A stretch of DNA of 64,000 nucleotides, from positions 80,160,981-80,224,980 of the forward strand of contig OX344762.1 in assembly GCA_947034895.1 (NCBI GenBank), written 5' to 3'. Positions 48,120-62,100 of this stretch are shown piece after piece. The notes under the pieces are model-generated. The model ran no database searches. It saw only the letters and a program-made list of their open reading frames with translations, and was not told where the DNA came from. Made by a program: the position numbers and the translations under genes. Each line of letters opens with the position of its first letter. Position 1 is the first letter of the stretch. The stretch comes from Rhytidiadelphus loreus (lineage: Eukaryota; Streptophyta; Bryopsida; Hypnales; Hylocomiaceae).

Positions 48120-49938
48120 TGAAAGTTTTTACATTAAAAAAATTTGAAAATGGAAAAGAGTTTAGAATAGGGAAGAATTAGATACTTGTGAGCAATTTAG
48201 AAGGAGAACATGGCTGAGTATGTTTCTAAAGACAGTAAAATGGGATCCAAAAAGCTGCACAATAGAAGTAAGGATAAGCTCAAAGCAGATTACAATAGGT
48301 CAATTGAAAAGAGCAGAAAATTTGACTAAAAAGGGCTAAAAGAAGCTTATCAGTTCTCTAGGTAAGAGATCCTAAATTTGCACCTACACAACCAAGGACA
48401 ACTTAGCATTATTAGTTATGAAGACTACTCTTTTGTACTCAACTGATTCTTTACAAATATATAAGTATTCTTTTCCAATTGTTTGGACTCATGTTTTTCT
48501 CATTTTGAAGTTTATGTTGATGAAGATATTGTGCTAGCTTAAAAAAATTCCAAGATAATGTTAATTTGTCCCTTAGTGCAAGTCTTTTTTTAGCTACACT
48601 TCTCTTGTCTAACACCCTAGGGATGCAATGACAAACATTGTAAGTTATATACCAAATTATTAAATTTTCATGCACTGTGCCATCTGAAACCTACCAAAAT
48701 TAGTATTCCAAAACAAACAAAATAGAGGCTTTGAGCAATCATTAGAATCATGCTCAATAACACTTATCAGAATAAAATATATTTGACAAAAATTAAAATG
48801 TTTGACATACCTAAAAAGACACCCAACATATTGTAAATGAATCTGATTCCAAAAGACATCCTAACCAACTAAATTCATAATGTATCACTTCATTTAGGTT
48901 TAGTTGACCCTCACAATTACCAACTGACTATGCATGGAATCACTAAATACAATACACCTCTCCTACTGTGATTGCTCACCATAGACATAGTGATTGTAAC
49001 TATAACCCAAGTTGTCCCATCATCTGCTTTGACAAAAAAAGAATGGAACTCTTTCTATAGAACTATCCTTAAAGTTCTTTAAGAGATTTCAAAACTGCTT
49101 CTAGAGCTATAGCCCAAATGAATGTGCCAAATGCATCCCACCCTACACAACAAATCGAAATACTTTAGCTTAAAGATTTTCCACTTCAACCTTAATCCAA
49201 AGTAGGGGTCAATATATTCTATGAAAGACGTTCCAGAGTGAGATAGATGACTCAAAAACTCAAGACATTGTAGCACATTTATTTGAGTTTGACTTCCAAT
49301 GAGTGTTTTTGCTATTTCTTCAGCCAATGATAAACACAATAATAAAAAGAGGTAGCCTGTTTGTCCTTTAAGGGTTAATTGGAGGTAAAGAAAATACACA
49401 AAATCATCACCTAGCTAGTTTATTCCCCCAAAAAACTTTCCCGGCCCATCGAGCACACATTGATTTAGCACATCATTATATCTAGCTCTCAAAAAACTCA
49501 CCCATATATATATATATATATATATATCCATTGATTAGTCTAATCATCATTGCTGCCTTGCGCACCTTTTCTCTAAGCATGGTTGGCTAGCTGCAGAGTG
49601 AGTGTTGACGTGATCCCACATATCCCGATCTGCACAAATGAAAAACCAGACCACTTAACTCTTGGAAGGAAAGATTGAAGAAGACCCATGCCGTGATGCA
49701 ACATAGCAAATTTGATAATTGTTTCTAAAATTTTAGTTGACACCAGAAAAATCATTGCATTTACTTAATGGCAGGGTCACAGGCTGGGATGCAAAACACA
49801 GTCATATGATTTAATTAATTAACAGCATCCGCATTCGTTTGCAGTGCGATTAAATAATTGAGGCCATCTAATTGCATTGCAGATGCCGCAAAGAGAAGCA
49901 TGGGTTATGTGGATTGTGCTTACTTAGCTCTGACTGGA
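48120..49938. other. Interior of the 9-kb TA-flanked segment, no gene seen
   Basis: No coding frame is supported between the transposase and the PLP-enzyme fragment. A (TA)n run of about 24 bp lies at 49504-49527. No nearer copy of the right inverted end was found, although diverged copies cannot be excluded. Confidence 0.4.
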
Positions 49939-51990
49939 TCATTGATCACCAGTAGTACCAACTAGTTGCAGCACTCCCACCACATACGCCGCTCGTTGCG
50001 ATCGATTCTTGCCATGACGACGTACAAGCTGATGAATCCGATATGACCAGTGAACCACCTCTTTGGAAAGAGGGAACCATTTGTTGTCTTTTATCAAGTA
50101 TGACTTATAAAGACTGTCACATGAAAGCTCACTGTTACTTCCATCTACAAAGGTTCCATCGGCAAACACTACCTGCATAGTGTACAACAGAAAATGAGTA
50201 TGAGAATTCAAAAGGCAAAAGGACATGCGACCATTATTTGAAAAATAGAACAGAACACTTAACTAAAGTTGCCTCAGAAAAGGATCTTACTAGGATCTAT
50301 TGCACATTCTTGCACACTATAGGTAGCATTGGTCAAGGATCGATCAGTAGTAGCCTTGTTAAATAAATTGGCGTGTTTTACAGCACCGAAATTGTGACAT
50401 TCATATGCTCTGATGTTCCAGAAAGAGAAATGTCCAATTTCCTGAACTTTTGCCAGACTTAACAAGTCAGTCTTCAAGCATGTATATTTTCCTAGCTAAC
50501 TCACATATCCATAACAATATTATCATACACACTTTAGCATTTTATTTTAGCGAAGTGAAACTCATATCAAACTTACAAAGTGCCATCTGAAGCCATGCAG
50601 GAATAGGATGACGGTCAAATGTGTTATACCTCAAATCTCTGCACAAGGTTCAATTCAAAATATCAATAGTCATTTTTACAACTCAAAAAAATCCAAAACG
50701 GTATGTTTTGGAAAGCCAAAATTATAACATTCAAGTACACAAATTTCTAAAAACTAGTACTGGTTTCGATTTAAGATTCCAGATGAACAATTGGAAAAGT
50801 GTTTACTTCAAATTTCAGTGTTTTAACAAATTATATGGCGGTTTCAACAGGGCATGGCAAAAGAGATCTTCACAACTTGTAGTCCAGCAGCCACTATTGT
50901 CAAGTCTAGTTCCAGTGAATTGGTTATGTTCTAGAAGTCTGTATAATGTAGAGACAAACTCATGGTTAACATTGAAAATCCATCTTGAGTGAAATCCCAG
51001 AAAGAAAAAGAAAAAAATGCAAAATCATCGTCAATGTTCTGAGCTCTACCTGAGTATGAAAAGCTGCAATAACTAGAGATGCAAACTGCAATTATCTACC
51101 ATATTCAACCCTAACTATATTCGAGATTTCTGAGTAGTCCATGATTTTCAGGCAGTAGCTACAAAAAGAACGACAGGATCATATAGTGTTCTACGTCAAA
51201 GGGACATACCTTAGGATTACAAAAGTCTTGGAGTTGCTAGAGTTTGCAAGAAGGCATCTAGAACTTATTCCACTTGTTGATCTTCTAGTCATCCTGCACA
51301 GAAGTTTCTACATTTACACTAGTGTATAGTACATGAATTAGGTGCCCTACAACCAAGCTCGTTGCCGCAGCATTTGGACAGACGACCAGCCCTTAAGGCA
51401 CCCAATAGCAGGCCCAGACAACTTTGAAAACAAGAATATGGATTGGCCTAGTCCAAGGCCGGAATGGTACAATGACCTCATCCTACTTAAAAAAAACTAA
51501 ACAAAACAATTTCATTCAAATTCAGAGTGTATTATCATACCTGTGAGTGTACAATAGCAACCTCCGAGCCAACAATATCTGCTAATGCTAGGTCAAGAGC
51601 CTCTCGCCCTCCTACATCATGCCTGTTGTGCTTGCAAAGTGCTGCAAGAAAAGATTGTATATTTCAAGATGACAAACATAACAGACAATGAGAATCATGA
51701 AAGAAACTATCTGGCCATGCTGATGCAAGTCTCCTTACTCTGAAGATTCTTGGTATCACCAGCTATTATGCTCTAATAGCTGCAAGTTATTCACAGTTCC
51801 CCCTAGTTGCATCTAAACCATCGTGTAAACACTTTGAAGAGTAGTATGTCAACATCAGGCAAACAGTGGCTCTTACATGTAAACCAACTCGAGCATTTGT
51901 GTAAGCATTCAAAACACGGCGGATATTAGTTGCCACTAGGCCATCTATCTCCATAAATTCAGGCAGCAAAACTTTGACAACTGCTGCAAC
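49939..51990 (-). pseudogene. Broken Met_gamma_lyase / aluminium-resistance family PLP gene fragment
   Basis: Exon 51877-51990 encodes VLLPEFMEIDGLVATNIRRV then NAYTNARVG, the typical N-terminus of plant and bacterial PF06838 proteins. Exon 51541-51641 continues HFASTTG, then after an apparent 7-bp loss that shifts the frame, HDVGGREALDLALADIVGSE and VAIVHSQ. The splice sites are canonical. A C-terminal exon from 50172 encodes VVFADGTFVDGSNSELSCD, the family's late conserved block, then diverges to a stop at 49939. The central PLP-lysine part is absent. So an intron-containing host gene copy was deleted internally. It lies inside the 9-kb segment bounded by pogo-like inverted ends. Confidence 0.62.
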
Positions 51991-53930
51991 CTGCCAACCT
52001 CTGTGTTAAGTAATGCGAACCTCACGGAGGAGTACGCATGCAACTCCACATTGTCAATCCAATAAAGTATCTAATTCAAAGACAAGCAAATAAATAAAAT
52101 TTGATCCTCTCCAACTAACTAAAACAAAATACGGGTGTGATAAAAAAAACGTAGCATCAACAAATATTAGCAACAAGAATGAAGAACGTCAAGCAAAATA
52201 CAAAACCCCCCGTCATCTTATTCTGCAACGTGCTAAGAATCTGCGCACATACACATAGTAATGAAAACTCATCTCAAAATCAAGCACTTAATTGCTCCAC
52301 ATTGCAATTTCAATATTTACTCACATTGAACCATTACAGTTCAATCGCAATAAGTAAAAACCGCTTCCCTCTCACATACTTAAACAAACTACGATGAAAA
52401 ATTTAGCAGCAATCAAGGATTTACAGTGTCACTGAGACTACAAAATCTCGCGCCACTTCAATCCTCTGACGTGGCTAAGAATGTCTAATTGTGCGTACAA
52501 TAATGGAAATTTCAAGTCAACCAGTGGAGTCGCAAGCAATGGCACCGCGCGGAAGCTGGACCTCAAATCAACCATGGATCAGTGGTGTCAAGACATAAAG
52601 CTTCCGATTCCGCGACGTCCGCGATTCTTACTCCCTCCTCCTATTGCAACGATGCTGACTTCTTTCCGACTCTCTTCATTCAATATAGTGTGGTCACAAA
52701 AGAAGCTCTAAACAACCAACTTCTCAGAGAGTGAAACTGTAAACCCTAAATTCACCCCTTCCTCAACCAGCCTTTACCAGATTATGTTTGTAGACACTGT
52801 TGTATCCTTGCGTCCTTAGAAACGAGCCTAAGTACAGTGGCCAAGTTAAAGTCCCTGCAAGCAGAAAAGAGATGATCAATACCTCAGGTTCGAATTTGTG
52901 TGCGCAGCAGTTGCCATATGCAAGAAAACATGTGTTAAGTGTCATCAGCAGAGTGAAACCCGACGAACCACTATGTGATGTGGAGAAAAGAAGATAGTTC
53001 GCTTTCTCATAAAAAACAAGGATTCAAAAGTCCAATCGAATACATGTGATGTCTCCGGTATTGTTGGTATTAAGATGAAAAATGGATGGCGCAACATTGC
53101 CTCTCCTAAAAATTGAGTTACAAAGAATGAGACAATTTTGCACATTTCTTCGGAGCTTCTTGACACGCAGTTCAGCGACTGAGAACTCTAAATCCTAATG
53201 CAAAAAAGCCTACAACAAAATCGAAGAAGAATCGACCAAAGAGACAATCACATGAGGAAAGCATACTTTGAGAATGGTGAATGGCAAGGGCGGGAGAAGG
53301 GATTGTCAGAGAAGGGAAGGGAAAGATGGAAGAGAAACGGTAATTATCCCTGCAATGCGTCGGTGTGAAGGTTTCAGTGAGCATCCAACGCAAGTTGTCA
53401 AATTGGCACAATTTGGCGGGTGTAAAATTTTGACAAGGATGCATTAGTAAAACGGTTGGAAGGCCATGTCTTGTGGCCTTGGAGCATGTAGCCATTGCTC
53501 TGTGTTCACCAACAGATGTCAAATTCTGACACAGACATGATGACAGAGCATGGCCATTATGCCTGCCTCTAATGAAATTTAAAACAATCACTTTGCAATC
53601 TGTCAATGACTGTTTAATGTCTTAAAAGGGCCGGTTTAGATTGAAAGCGGTTTGATTTTAGTATCCTCTAACTCTAAATTGCCTCCATTAATACCTGAAT
53701 TAGGCATGTTCATCTTGATTATGGGCACATAATTGCCCTGAAATGGTGTTATTTCTGACTGTCATGACCCAGCCAACGGGTTGTTTTGGAATTTCCAGTC
53801 AGTTTGCTTTATTAAATGAAATGAAAATGATGTGATTATTGAATTTTTTTTGGATCATCCTTGTTGTTTCTTAACTCTTTCACAACACTGAAAATTAATC
53901 CCTTTGTCACAGACCTCTATTTTCATACCT
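51991..53930. other. Upstream flank of the PLP-gene fragment, no gene fixed
   Basis: Less AT-rich than its surroundings. It may hold the promoter and a transit-peptide exon of the broken gene: a short minus-strand frame near 52433-52572 begins MVDLRSSFRAVPLLATPLVD. No splice link to 51990 was confirmed. Confidence 0.3.
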
Positions 53931-53966
53931 CATTAGGCAATCTGCCTGTCATAGGCTAGTTTACCT
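53931..53966 (-). repeat. Right 36-bp terminal inverted repeat of a pogo-like element
   Basis: Read on the minus strand it is AGGTAAACTAGCCTATGACA followed by GGCAGATTGCCTAATG, preceded by TA (53967-53968 on the plus strand). It pairs with 44991-45026. The pair spans 8,976 bp. Confidence 0.7.
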
Positions 53967-53968
53967 TA

Positions 53969-55109
53969 GTAATAATGCGCACGTTATGTATTCTGTGATC
54001 CTAAGAGAATTTAAATATTAAATTCCATTTCACAATGCACTAGATTGAATTGTTTATTTTTGTGGTCAATTAAAGTAGGATTCTAGGCACTAAATGAAAC
54101 CATCATTGCATATTTTTTCAACACTTTGAACAAATTTAATAAATTTGCAAACAAGTGCTTAATTACAGTATCCTTTATTAAAAAATACTTGTAAAGATTT
54201 TGTTATAAAAGAACTCTTTATTAGTAGACTTAATAAAAAGTCATTAAAAATCTTTAAAAGTCTTATAAAGACTTTATACTAACAAACTCAATTAAAAGTC
54301 TCTTTAAAGAATTTTTTTTTAAGGGTTTTGATAAAAAATAACTTTTTTATTGAAAGACTTAATAAAAATTCTTCTATTCATCAAAATTCTTATTTTAATA
54401 TAAAGTCCTTTTTAATTCAAAAAATTTCTATTAATATAAAGTCTTGTTTTAATATAAAGTCTTCTTTCAATTAAAAAGTATTCTTAATAAAATAGATTTT
54501 TTTTACTTATAGATGACTTTTCATTACATCTTTTATTAAAAAATCTTTTAGGGATTTTGAAGACTTTGTATTAAGTCAATTTATAAAAAGTTTGTTTATA
54601 GAAAGTCTTAAAAAGTATTTTTTTTAAAAAGACTTTGTATTAAGTCATTTAATAAGAAGTTTGTTTATAGAAAATCTTAAAAAGTATCTTCTAAAAAAAA
54701 CTTGTATTAAGTCTTCTAAATAATGAGAAGTCTTTCAAGACTTTTCAAAACTTTTTATTGAGTCTTTCAAGAAGAAGTTCTTTTATAAAATGTCTTAAAA
54801 CATAGTCTTTCTAAAAAGAATTTTTTTATTGAGTCTTTTATTGAATCATAGCATACAATTTTTGAGCATTATGAATATGTTTAATAAAATAGCAAATAAG
54901 TGCTTAATTACAACATTCTTTATAAAAAAATGCTTTTTAAGACTTTTTAGAAAATAACTTATTGTTAGATTGAATAAAAATTCATTAAAGTCTTTAAAAG
55001 TCTTATAAAGACCTCTTACTAAAAGACTCAATTAGAATTTAGAAGTCTTTTTAAAAAAAAGACTTTTTAAGACTTTGGTAAAAAATATTTCCTTATTAAA
55101 AGACTCAGG
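53969..55109. repeat. AT-rich degenerate repeat field (AAGTCTTTTAATAAAAAGTC type)
   Basis: From about 54130 on, variants of AAGTCTTTTAAT and TAAAAAGACTT recur every 15-30 bp in both orientations, so the strand can fold back on itself. TTTGTTTATAGAAAGTCTTA-like blocks recur near 54590 and 54660. No coding frame is supported. Confidence 0.75.
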
Positions 55110-55210
55110 GTTGCTATTCTGTGAGCCTACGCTCGTGAGCTTGTGAGCTTGTGAGCTTGCGAGCATACAATTTTTTGGTGTAAAGTTTAGAGTGAGACCT
55201 ATGACCGTGG
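55110..55210. mobile_element. Solo arm related to the 40.5-kb foldback element
   Basis: GTTGCTATTCTGTGAGCCTA, GAGCTTGTGAGC repeats, GCATACAATTTTTT and ACCTATGACCGTGG match the left arm at 40525-40692 in order. No partner arm is seen within the window, so it is a fragment or a strongly deleted copy. Confidence 0.65.
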
Positions 55211-56198
55211 CTTTTAGAATAGTACAGAAATGGAATAAAATATTGAAATAATATTCCCATTTTGGCAATCCAAATCAATTTTAATCCTAAAAATATATTG
55301 TAAGTCCAATTTTGTTGAAGTTCATTATATTTACCTATTAATAAATTTGTATCAAATATCACATATTTTATATGTGTACTATTTAATTCCACAATTTCTA
55401 TAATTAGAAACATTCAATTAAGATTCTGAATACTATCAATAAGAAATTCTTTCATTAAATCATACTAATTGAAAATATTTGAGAATAGGAAGAAAGGTAT
55501 AAAAAAAATAGGAGTAGCCAAAATGGTGGTGACATTGATATATTCATTGAATTGGAACCACAAAAATTCAAGACAAAATTTTTGAAAGTGTAATGTTTTG
55601 TGATCACAGGATACTATCATTGAAGTGTCAAAACAATGACAATATTGAAAAGTTGAAATAAGCATTCAAAAGAACTAAGAAGTACAAGGTTCATAATATT
55701 TTAATTGAAGAAGTATATCCAAATTCAAATTCTACCTTTCAAAAGGCCTAGAAGAATTGCACTGACCTATAATGGCTACAAAAAGAGTTACGGTGGAAAT
55801 CAAAAGGTTGACACTAGTTCCTTCTCTCGGCTCTGAGAGGTCCTACAACGATAGACAACATTGATCAATCTTCCAAAAAATCAATGTAACAAGGCTCTCT
55901 CCATTTCAATCTAAATCCTTGTGAATTAAGTCTAATTTATCCACCAAAAATATTAAGAAGAGGAGGCTATAGTATCCATAGCATATTTTATTGTACAACA
56001 AAAACATCACATAAGAAATTGAAAGTATAGAACAATGCAATGTAGTTGTTTTGCCTTCATTATGAAAAACTATAAAAAAATCAACAAAAATTAGAAGTTC
56101 AATGTAATGAAATAGTAATTGTTTTCCCTTCATCATGAAAATAAATAAAAACAAATGGAAAATTTGATCCAACAACTATGCAGTAACTGAAAATAGAA
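55211..56198. other. AT-rich spacer downstream of the methyltransferase-like gene
   Basis: No gene is seen. A CTCTCGGCTCTGAGAGG palindrome lies near 55835. Two related stretches containing TTTTCCCTTCAT or TTTTGCCTTCAT-TATGAAAA occur near 56050 and 56120. Confidence 0.4.
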
Positions 56199-59100
56199 TC
56201 ACATAGATGAAGAAGACATTGACTGAGAATAATCACTACTATCAGTACAAGAATGGCCCTCATCTACTTCTATAGCTGTCAAATCTAAAAACTGCAACAC
56301 CTTGGGATGTACATTGGCAATTTTATTCCATGTAGGAATAAGTTGCCGAGATGCACAATCAACAGCTAAAGCCTCAGCATACGTCGGTAGAATATATGAT
56401 TTCTCCGGACTCGGAAAAAATCCTGGTAAGGAGTAGAACGGCCGGTGTATGGCCTCAGTATGAATCATGCTACAAAAACAAAATTTAGAGTTAGAAAAAC
56501 TTAAAGATAGTCTAGTGCTTGAAACTCATGGAAAGCAAAATCAAAACAAAAAACAAAAAAAACTTACTTATTGAATCGGGATTTTTTGACGATACGTGGA
56601 ACCACAACATCCTCTGCATCGGGGTCATCTGAGGGCACCATTACTACTGTAGGTGTGGCAGGAACAACCTCAACTGTACGAATGAGAGGGGCAAGCATTG
56701 CATCAAAGATGGCCTTATCTTCTTCCAAGGCAATGATGTGCCTGTCTAGAAGCCTACAGCTGTGGATGGCCGCACCTGAAATATATGCATTGACTTAAAA
56801 TTAAACTGGATATAAAAAAACATGTACAACATATTCAAAAACTTAGTTCGTTAAAAAAAATGTAGATTGTAATATTTACCAGTTGAAGCTGTACAATCTA
56901 CAACCACGTCACCAGGCATAGATGAAGCTTCAATGAACATCTGCATAAATCGAGGGTCCTTCTCACGTGCACCTCTCCAAGGAATACCCTCATTCATGGC
57001 CATTGTCTCCGCCTTTGTGTAGTTTTGGAGAATGTCGTCACGTGCAATGTCTACTCCAAGTGCCTTCAACTTTGGGCACGCTTGAAATGTAAACTTCGAA
57101 GGTCCAACCTCTGGCAAGTTTCTCACCCATAGTGAGATTCCAAAACGCAATGTCTGTAGAACAAGGCTAGAGAATGTCAATAGAATACTTTAGAAATTAC
57201 AAGAGAATTTATATAAAGTTGAAAAACTTGTAATAATTTAAATTAAACATACCGTGAAAGAACGATCCAATGGTGACGTCAAGTGTAAGCAGTTCATCCC
57301 CCACCATTCCTTCTGTAGTTTAAATGCATATGGGTCTGCATATCCAAGAATGTCTGCTTTGGCCTGAGCCCTATACGGATGGATAATAATCAATGCCCCA
57401 TCATCTTGCAAATGTCCATCAGCAAACTCAAAAAGAGACTGAAGCCAAGTATCAGATCGTTGATTCCACTTTGGAATGGTAGTAGGAGGCTTGGAAACAT
57501 CAGGTACTGGTAATCCTTCTGGCATGTCAGCAATGATAAGATCTACACGTGGCTTGTCACTTTGAACCCCTTTAAAGAATCGATCTTTATCCGCCATGTG
57601 CTGCAACAAATACAAATGTCAAAATAAAATAAGAAATAAATAAACTTGAGAAAGAGGAAGCATTTAAGAGGTAATTGAACGCACCTTTTCCATGAATTTG
57701 ACAATGTCATGGTATAACTGAGGTAAGGGATCACCGAGGACAACCTCCAAAGACAAGTTGCAAATGAACTCATCAATGGTGATGTCACTATCATTGATCA
57801 CATCAATGACAGTGGGGCCATGTACTAACCCATCTTCCGTCAATACTAGATGCTCAGATCCACGTTTTGTGCCTCTTGAACTGGATGTCTGGAGTTGAGA
57901 TCCCTGATCCACTGCAGATGACATAGGAATGGGGTGCTTTGAATTCTTCCCCAAATTCTTTTCAGTAGGCGTTGCCTTCCCTTTCTCAGCATTTCGTGCA
58001 ATCTTCCTTGAAACTCTTTGGAGAGCCTTGTCCACGGCCTCAGAATTCTTAATGGCAATCATTTTATCTGCGTCGTCTCTCCTCTTCACAGCCTTTGCCC
58101 TAGTATCTTCATCCAAGTCAGCAAACTCCTCGTACTCTTGAACAACTTCTTGCGAATCGATGGACTGCTTCAAGCGGTCTTCAGGAAGAGGAGTGAACTC
58201 TGGTGGGCAATCAAGGTACCATGCACCTGATTTCAAGTGCGCACTTGTCCACCACTTCAACTGAGAGGGAGAGAACATGCAATGCTCAGTAGACACGTCC
58301 AACCAAGTACCAAGAAAAGGTGGCAAATCACGTTTTGCAATTGCTCCCTTTGGAAGTAATTCATACTTGAAGTACCTACAAGCATGTGAAATAATTTTAG
58401 AGATAAGGAAACAATGAAGAATGAGAAGAAAATGACATGAATTTAAACTTATAAATCAGCACTTCAAAAGAAGAGTTACCTAAATAAAACGCGCTTAACC
58501 ACAAGGTCCGAGCCTTTGTGCTTTATGAAAGAATCTGACTTCCTGAAGACATCATGTCCTCTGAAGTTTGCAAGAAAAGCATGATCCCAGAGGCGAATTC
58601 TCCAAGCCTCAATGTATTCTGATAGGTCCTCTGGTTCTTGGGGAGAGTCCATGTCCAAGACTAGGTTATCCTTCTTCACGATAGTATCAAACATATCTGT
58701 GGCAGCATCTTCAATCTAGACATAAATAGATACATTCTGGTTAGATTAAAGCGTTGATCACTAAGTCAACACTTCAAAATCTAATCTCAATTGTAAATAA
58801 AAATTATATATACATAGCAAAATCCTCAAAATTTAATTAGAATAACTCACCCCTGAATACCAACATGCCTTTACTAAAAAGGACTTCAAATCCGATTCTC
58901 CAACAGGCTTCAATGGAAACCGATGTGCCTCTCTAGTCTGGACGGAAGAGTTCCACCAACGTAGCCACTTCACTTTGTGCTCAGTTTTTACATTGCAGGT
59001 AGCAATCATCTGCAACTTTTCGAGAGTCATCTCTGGCACAGCATTCGTACTCCAATGGCGCTCAATCTTCACACAATAAAGTCATTTATCAAAATGATTG

Positions 59101-62100
59101 CAATATTGAAAACCAACAAAATACAAAAATCCATTGTAAAGATGTAGTCACCTCATCAAGCCATTCCTTCCCAAGGTTAGGATTAGCCACAGCAGTGAGT
59201 TTTCCCAATTTCTTTGTTAGATGAGTTGTCTTCTCTTTGCTGCCTTGTCTCATGGTAGCCAAAACTCCATCTTCTGATTGATCCTCGACTATTGTCTCTT
59301 CTTTATACAACCTCACTGCGGTATCAGCTGCGGCAGCAATCTCGTACTGTAGGAAATAATTCAAACAAAGAAGTCAGAAATGACATAGGTCCAAGTAAAA
59401 AAATATAGAGAATTAATCGTTTGAGGTCAGCTGAAACTTACACAATAGATGAATGCTGTAAAAACCTCCGTGGACATACTGTACCAAGACTTCCTTAAAT
59501 TCTGAGTGCACTGAGACATCTCGGAGGGGCTCAAGTGCTCAGAGAACTTATCCAACGTCATGACTCCATACTTACGCACCCTATATAGGGTGTGAACCAA
59601 GCTTGTTTTGATAAAAGAATTCTCAGTATGCCTGTAAAGCAAGAAATATTGATTTGTTAAAATACATGAAATCAATAAACAAAAGAATGAAATGACATTA
59701 ACAAATGGAGTCAAGGATAGACATACTTGTTAATGTCATGCATGATATGCATGACAACACCAATCCGTCCTTTGGTCTCTAATAAAATAGAGTCAACAGA
59801 AACATGCCAATCTCGGTCGGCGGCATGGTGGCGAGAAATGTAGGCTGACCAGGCCAGAAGTCGATGGTTCCCATCACAAACAAAAAACTTGGAATTCTGA
59901 AGATGCTTCAATTCAGGGGTAGCATTCAAATGTGCATTGAATATATCGTTCTCCTCAATCCAGAGAGGTCCCCATGCAACTTTATCACTGTCAGTCACAA
60001 CCTCTTCCTCCCCTTGTTCATTAGTAACTGAAACATAAAAAACAGATGACCCATCTCTGTATCCATGTACATATTCTTGCTCTAGCCTTGTCAAGTCACA
60101 CTGCAATGCGGGACGAACCATAGGCATTTGCACAAGACGACACAATGGAATGCGGAGACGAGAAACTGCATGAGGCTTCATCCTTAAACTGGAGATTGAA
60201 GCCACCGAATTGACTTTCTGAAACCTACGAAGGGCATCTTCAGAGGTGAATTCATCCGTTGCCTCTTCATCATCAGAACCTCCATCATCAATGTCATCAG
60301 TTGTCCCAATAGCCGACTGATCGGAGGCATGGGATTCAACCATGCCCGATATCGTAACAACCTCTTGTGCAGGAGGTGCTTGTAGCTGAACCTACATAAA
60401 AGAAGCATATAAATCATGATTGATTAGGCAACTATAAAAGCAAGGAAAATATAATTCTATACTAACTGAGAAATTTATCATCTATTCACTCCACACTTAA
60501 TCCAGACTCGGCGCCGAGACGTACAAGAGATTATCTTGTATTTGATATATCAATGCAAACGTAGGACTTCTCCTAAATATAACCAAACCGGAAATTCCAA
60601 TAAATGATACAAACTACTAAATAACAATCTGGAACATTATCCAATAGATGTCAAACATACTATGAAGAACATGTCCTCTCGGTGCCGAGAGGACATATTT
60701 GAAGGCCAGAACTGGATCAAGTACATAAACTATTAGGCTCAATTTGAAATTTAAATAGGTATAATTTGGGGTCCGGCCTTGCTCTCGGCGCCGAGAGGAA
60801 GGAATTGAGCCTGCCCACTTGATCACCCTAATCTCCACATTAACCTTATAATATAACTAAGGGCCGCCTGATATCCAACATATGCAAAACATATGGACAT
60901 TAAGGACTAGCACTTTTAGTCTGAGATCGAAACAACATTGGGATATATGTAGTGGCTGTGCCAAAAAGAATTTCGTTTTCCTCCTAAACCCCCCAAATTA
61001 CCTTAGAATATCAACTAACAAAACATCATAGAATGATGCTATCTATAGAAGTCCACATATATATGTAGCTCTCGGCGCCGAGAGGTGTCTATGAATGTGT
61101 TAGGTTTTGCTAGAAAACAACAAGCATGAAATGAAGTTCAAGAATATTAGAAATATACAAGAAAAATAATATGTAAAGTATCCCTCACGAATCATGTACA
61201 TGATCACAAGTTTAAGGGTCCGCGTTCCTCTTGGCCCCGAGAGGTACAATTTATCCTAGAAAATTTGTCCATGTTATCAAAATTCTTCTATTGACTTGTT
61301 TTAGTTCATCTTAATTCTGCTTAGAATCTAAAAATCCAAGTTTTATGATATTTAATTTGTAGGTCTTACAAAATTATGGATTTACGGCTATCTAATCAAT
61401 TGTATCCATCAAATGTGGATGGTCCAGTTCATCCTCTCGGGGCTGAGAGGTGTCTTTTAGTAGAATACTACTTATCAAAATAAGGTTTTCATGCACATAG
61501 AAAACAATTATTTGCAGTATGTCAACTAGAGATAGACCCTATCCATTGGCCGAACACCATGAAATTTAGACATGATTTTGCCTTAAAGTCAACATGGCTT
61601 GGGTCTTTCCTTGCTCTCGGCGCCTAGAGGTCCACTTCAGTCGGCAACAATGAATGGACTTGATGATCGATTTGAAATAATTCTAGGTTGAATTTAGTGG
61701 ATGTTGACTGTTTACCTATTAATTAGCAAATTAGCTTCAAATGGAATCTAAACTAATTCTTGCTTACATCATTAATTATACAAATATGAGAGCATATGAT
61801 TAGGTCAAATTTTAATCATCACAGTGATCATGTAAGAATAGTAAGATGGACATGTCAATGATGTTAAAGATTGATTTTCATAAATTATTAATCTAATACC
61901 AACTTGTAACTTTTTGTTGGAGCTCTACATCAAGGTGAGATCGTAATTTATTTCATCTAAAATCAGTCTAAGGAAGGAGCACTCTAATCAAATATTGAAT
62001 GGTCTCGAAATACATTTGCCTCGAAATACATATTCGGCTGTCTGGTGTTCCCATTCCAGACCAGCCCTCGGCGCCGAGAGGGAGAATTCCAGCATCCAAA

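Noticed and set aside
49504..49527. (TA)n run as an insertion footprint
   Set aside because: It is an ordinary dinucleotide microsatellite with no inverted ends beside it.
50274..50477. Minus-strand frame (KTDLLSLAKVQEIGHFSFWN) as another exon of the PLP gene
   Set aside because: No similarity to the enzyme family's conserved blocks and no confirmed splice borders.
53172..53606. Minus-strand 144-residue frame
   Set aside because: No domain, and composition typical of a chance frame in flanking DNA; it may overlap a promoter of the broken PLP gene.
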